Shown here: positions 6,711 to 6,976 of the stretch, piece after piece
How positions within the stretch are numbered: the first letter of the stretch is position 1
How the letters are laid out: every line of letters starts with the position of its first letter
Origin: Aestuariivirga sp.
GTDB taxonomy: Bacteria; Pseudomonadota; Alphaproteobacteria; Rhizobiales; Aestuariivirgaceae
Length of the DNA stretch: 6,976 nucleotides
Assembly: GCA_020252385.1 (NCBI GenBank)
Contig: JADCDC010000174.1
Span: forward strand, 1 to 6,976
Direction of reading: 5' to 3'
The notes under the pieces: model-generated
What the model was told of the DNA's origin: nothing
Databases searched by the model: none
The model's input: only the letters and a program-made list of their open reading frames with translations
Program-made: the position numbers and the translations under genes

Positions 6711-6976
6711 CTAGTTGGCCTGAGGACGGAGCAAGGTCAAGACGAAGAGAAGACCTGCCGACAGGACGATAGCGGGCCCGGTGATGGCATTGGCGAAGGC
6801 GGACAGCAGGAGCCCCGCAACCACCGCAACCGAAGCCAGCCCGGCCGCGACCAGCGCCATGCGTTCCGGGCTGCTGACCAGCCTTCGCGCGGCTGCCGCC
6901 GGAATCACCAGAAGTGCGGTGATGAGGAGCAGGCCGACGATCTTCATGGAAATCGCCGTCATCACAGCGATCAAGA
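6711..6976 (-). CDS. znuB: ZnuB-like ABC transporter permease (ABC-3 family), C-terminal part
   Basis: The last 88 or so residues of an inner-membrane permease for zinc (or manganese) import; the 5' part lies beyond the right edge. The frame is open to the last bases, so the TTG at 6974 is not a real start. Visible is the family block ISMKIVGLLLITALLVIPAAAARRL, closely like E. coli ZnuB (KVVGVLLITALLIIPAATARR), then two more hydrophobic helices with FANAITGPAIVLSAGLLFVL. The final residues LRPQAN are soluble. The gene precedes ispG by 6 bases on the same strand. Zinc rather than manganese is favoured by this similarity but not proven. An ATP-binding protein, binding protein and a Fur/Zur regulator would be expected just outside the window. 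Confidence 0.87.
   Translation of the reverse strand, partial: LIAVMTAISMKIVGLLLITALLVIPAAAARRLVSSPERMALVAAGLASVAVVAGLLLSAFANAITGPAIVLSAGLLFVLTLLRPQAN

Overview
The window looks like an ordinary stretch of core chromosome from a high-GC alphaproteobacterium, most probably of the Hyphomicrobiales (Rhizobiales) type. The evidence is the G/C-rich third positions, the cysteine-free L32, the mtgA-rpmF pair, the form of IspG (413 residues, CPGC motif), and an alanine dehydrogenase gene divergent from an Lrp/AsnC regulator. No mobile element, phage gene, CRISPR array, rRNA or tRNA is visible. Gene density is very high: the longest stretch without a gene is about 125 bases. Both window edges cut through genes.

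Left part (1-2262): a DMT/EamA-family membrane transporter, missing only its extreme N-terminus, converges on a GT32-like glycosyltransferase. Their stop codons share the palindrome CTAG. The glycosyltransferase follows an Lrp/AsnC regulator by 5 bases on the minus strand, so the two are probably co-transcribed. The 123-base gap between the regulator and alanine dehydrogenase carries a long direct repeat and other repeated short elements. It is the best candidate regulatory region in the window.

Centre (2263-4542): alanine dehydrogenase (ald) has all key catalytic residues and ends in a strong intrinsic terminator. Opposite it, mtgA (peptidoglycan glycosyltransferase) and rpmF (ribosomal protein L32) run on the minus strand and end in their own terminator, so two one-way hairpins lie nearly back to back.

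Right part (4543-6976): ispA (farnesyl diphosphate synthase, apparent TTG start) diverges from mtgA across only 39 bases and converges with ispG (HMBPP synthase of the MEP pathway), with 2 bases between stops. ispG lies 6 bases after the end of a ZnuB-like ABC permease, which runs off the right edge. IspG and IspA make early and later intermediates of the same isoprenoid route. That route ends partly in undecaprenyl phosphate, the carrier for lipid II, which is MtgA's substrate, so three neighbouring genes are linked through cell-wall supply.

I found no convincing new biological system. The observations most worth a second look are the repeat architecture between the regulator and ald, the possible leaderless regulator transcript, the glycosyltransferase riding behind an Lrp regulator, and the very short mtgA/ispA divergent gap.
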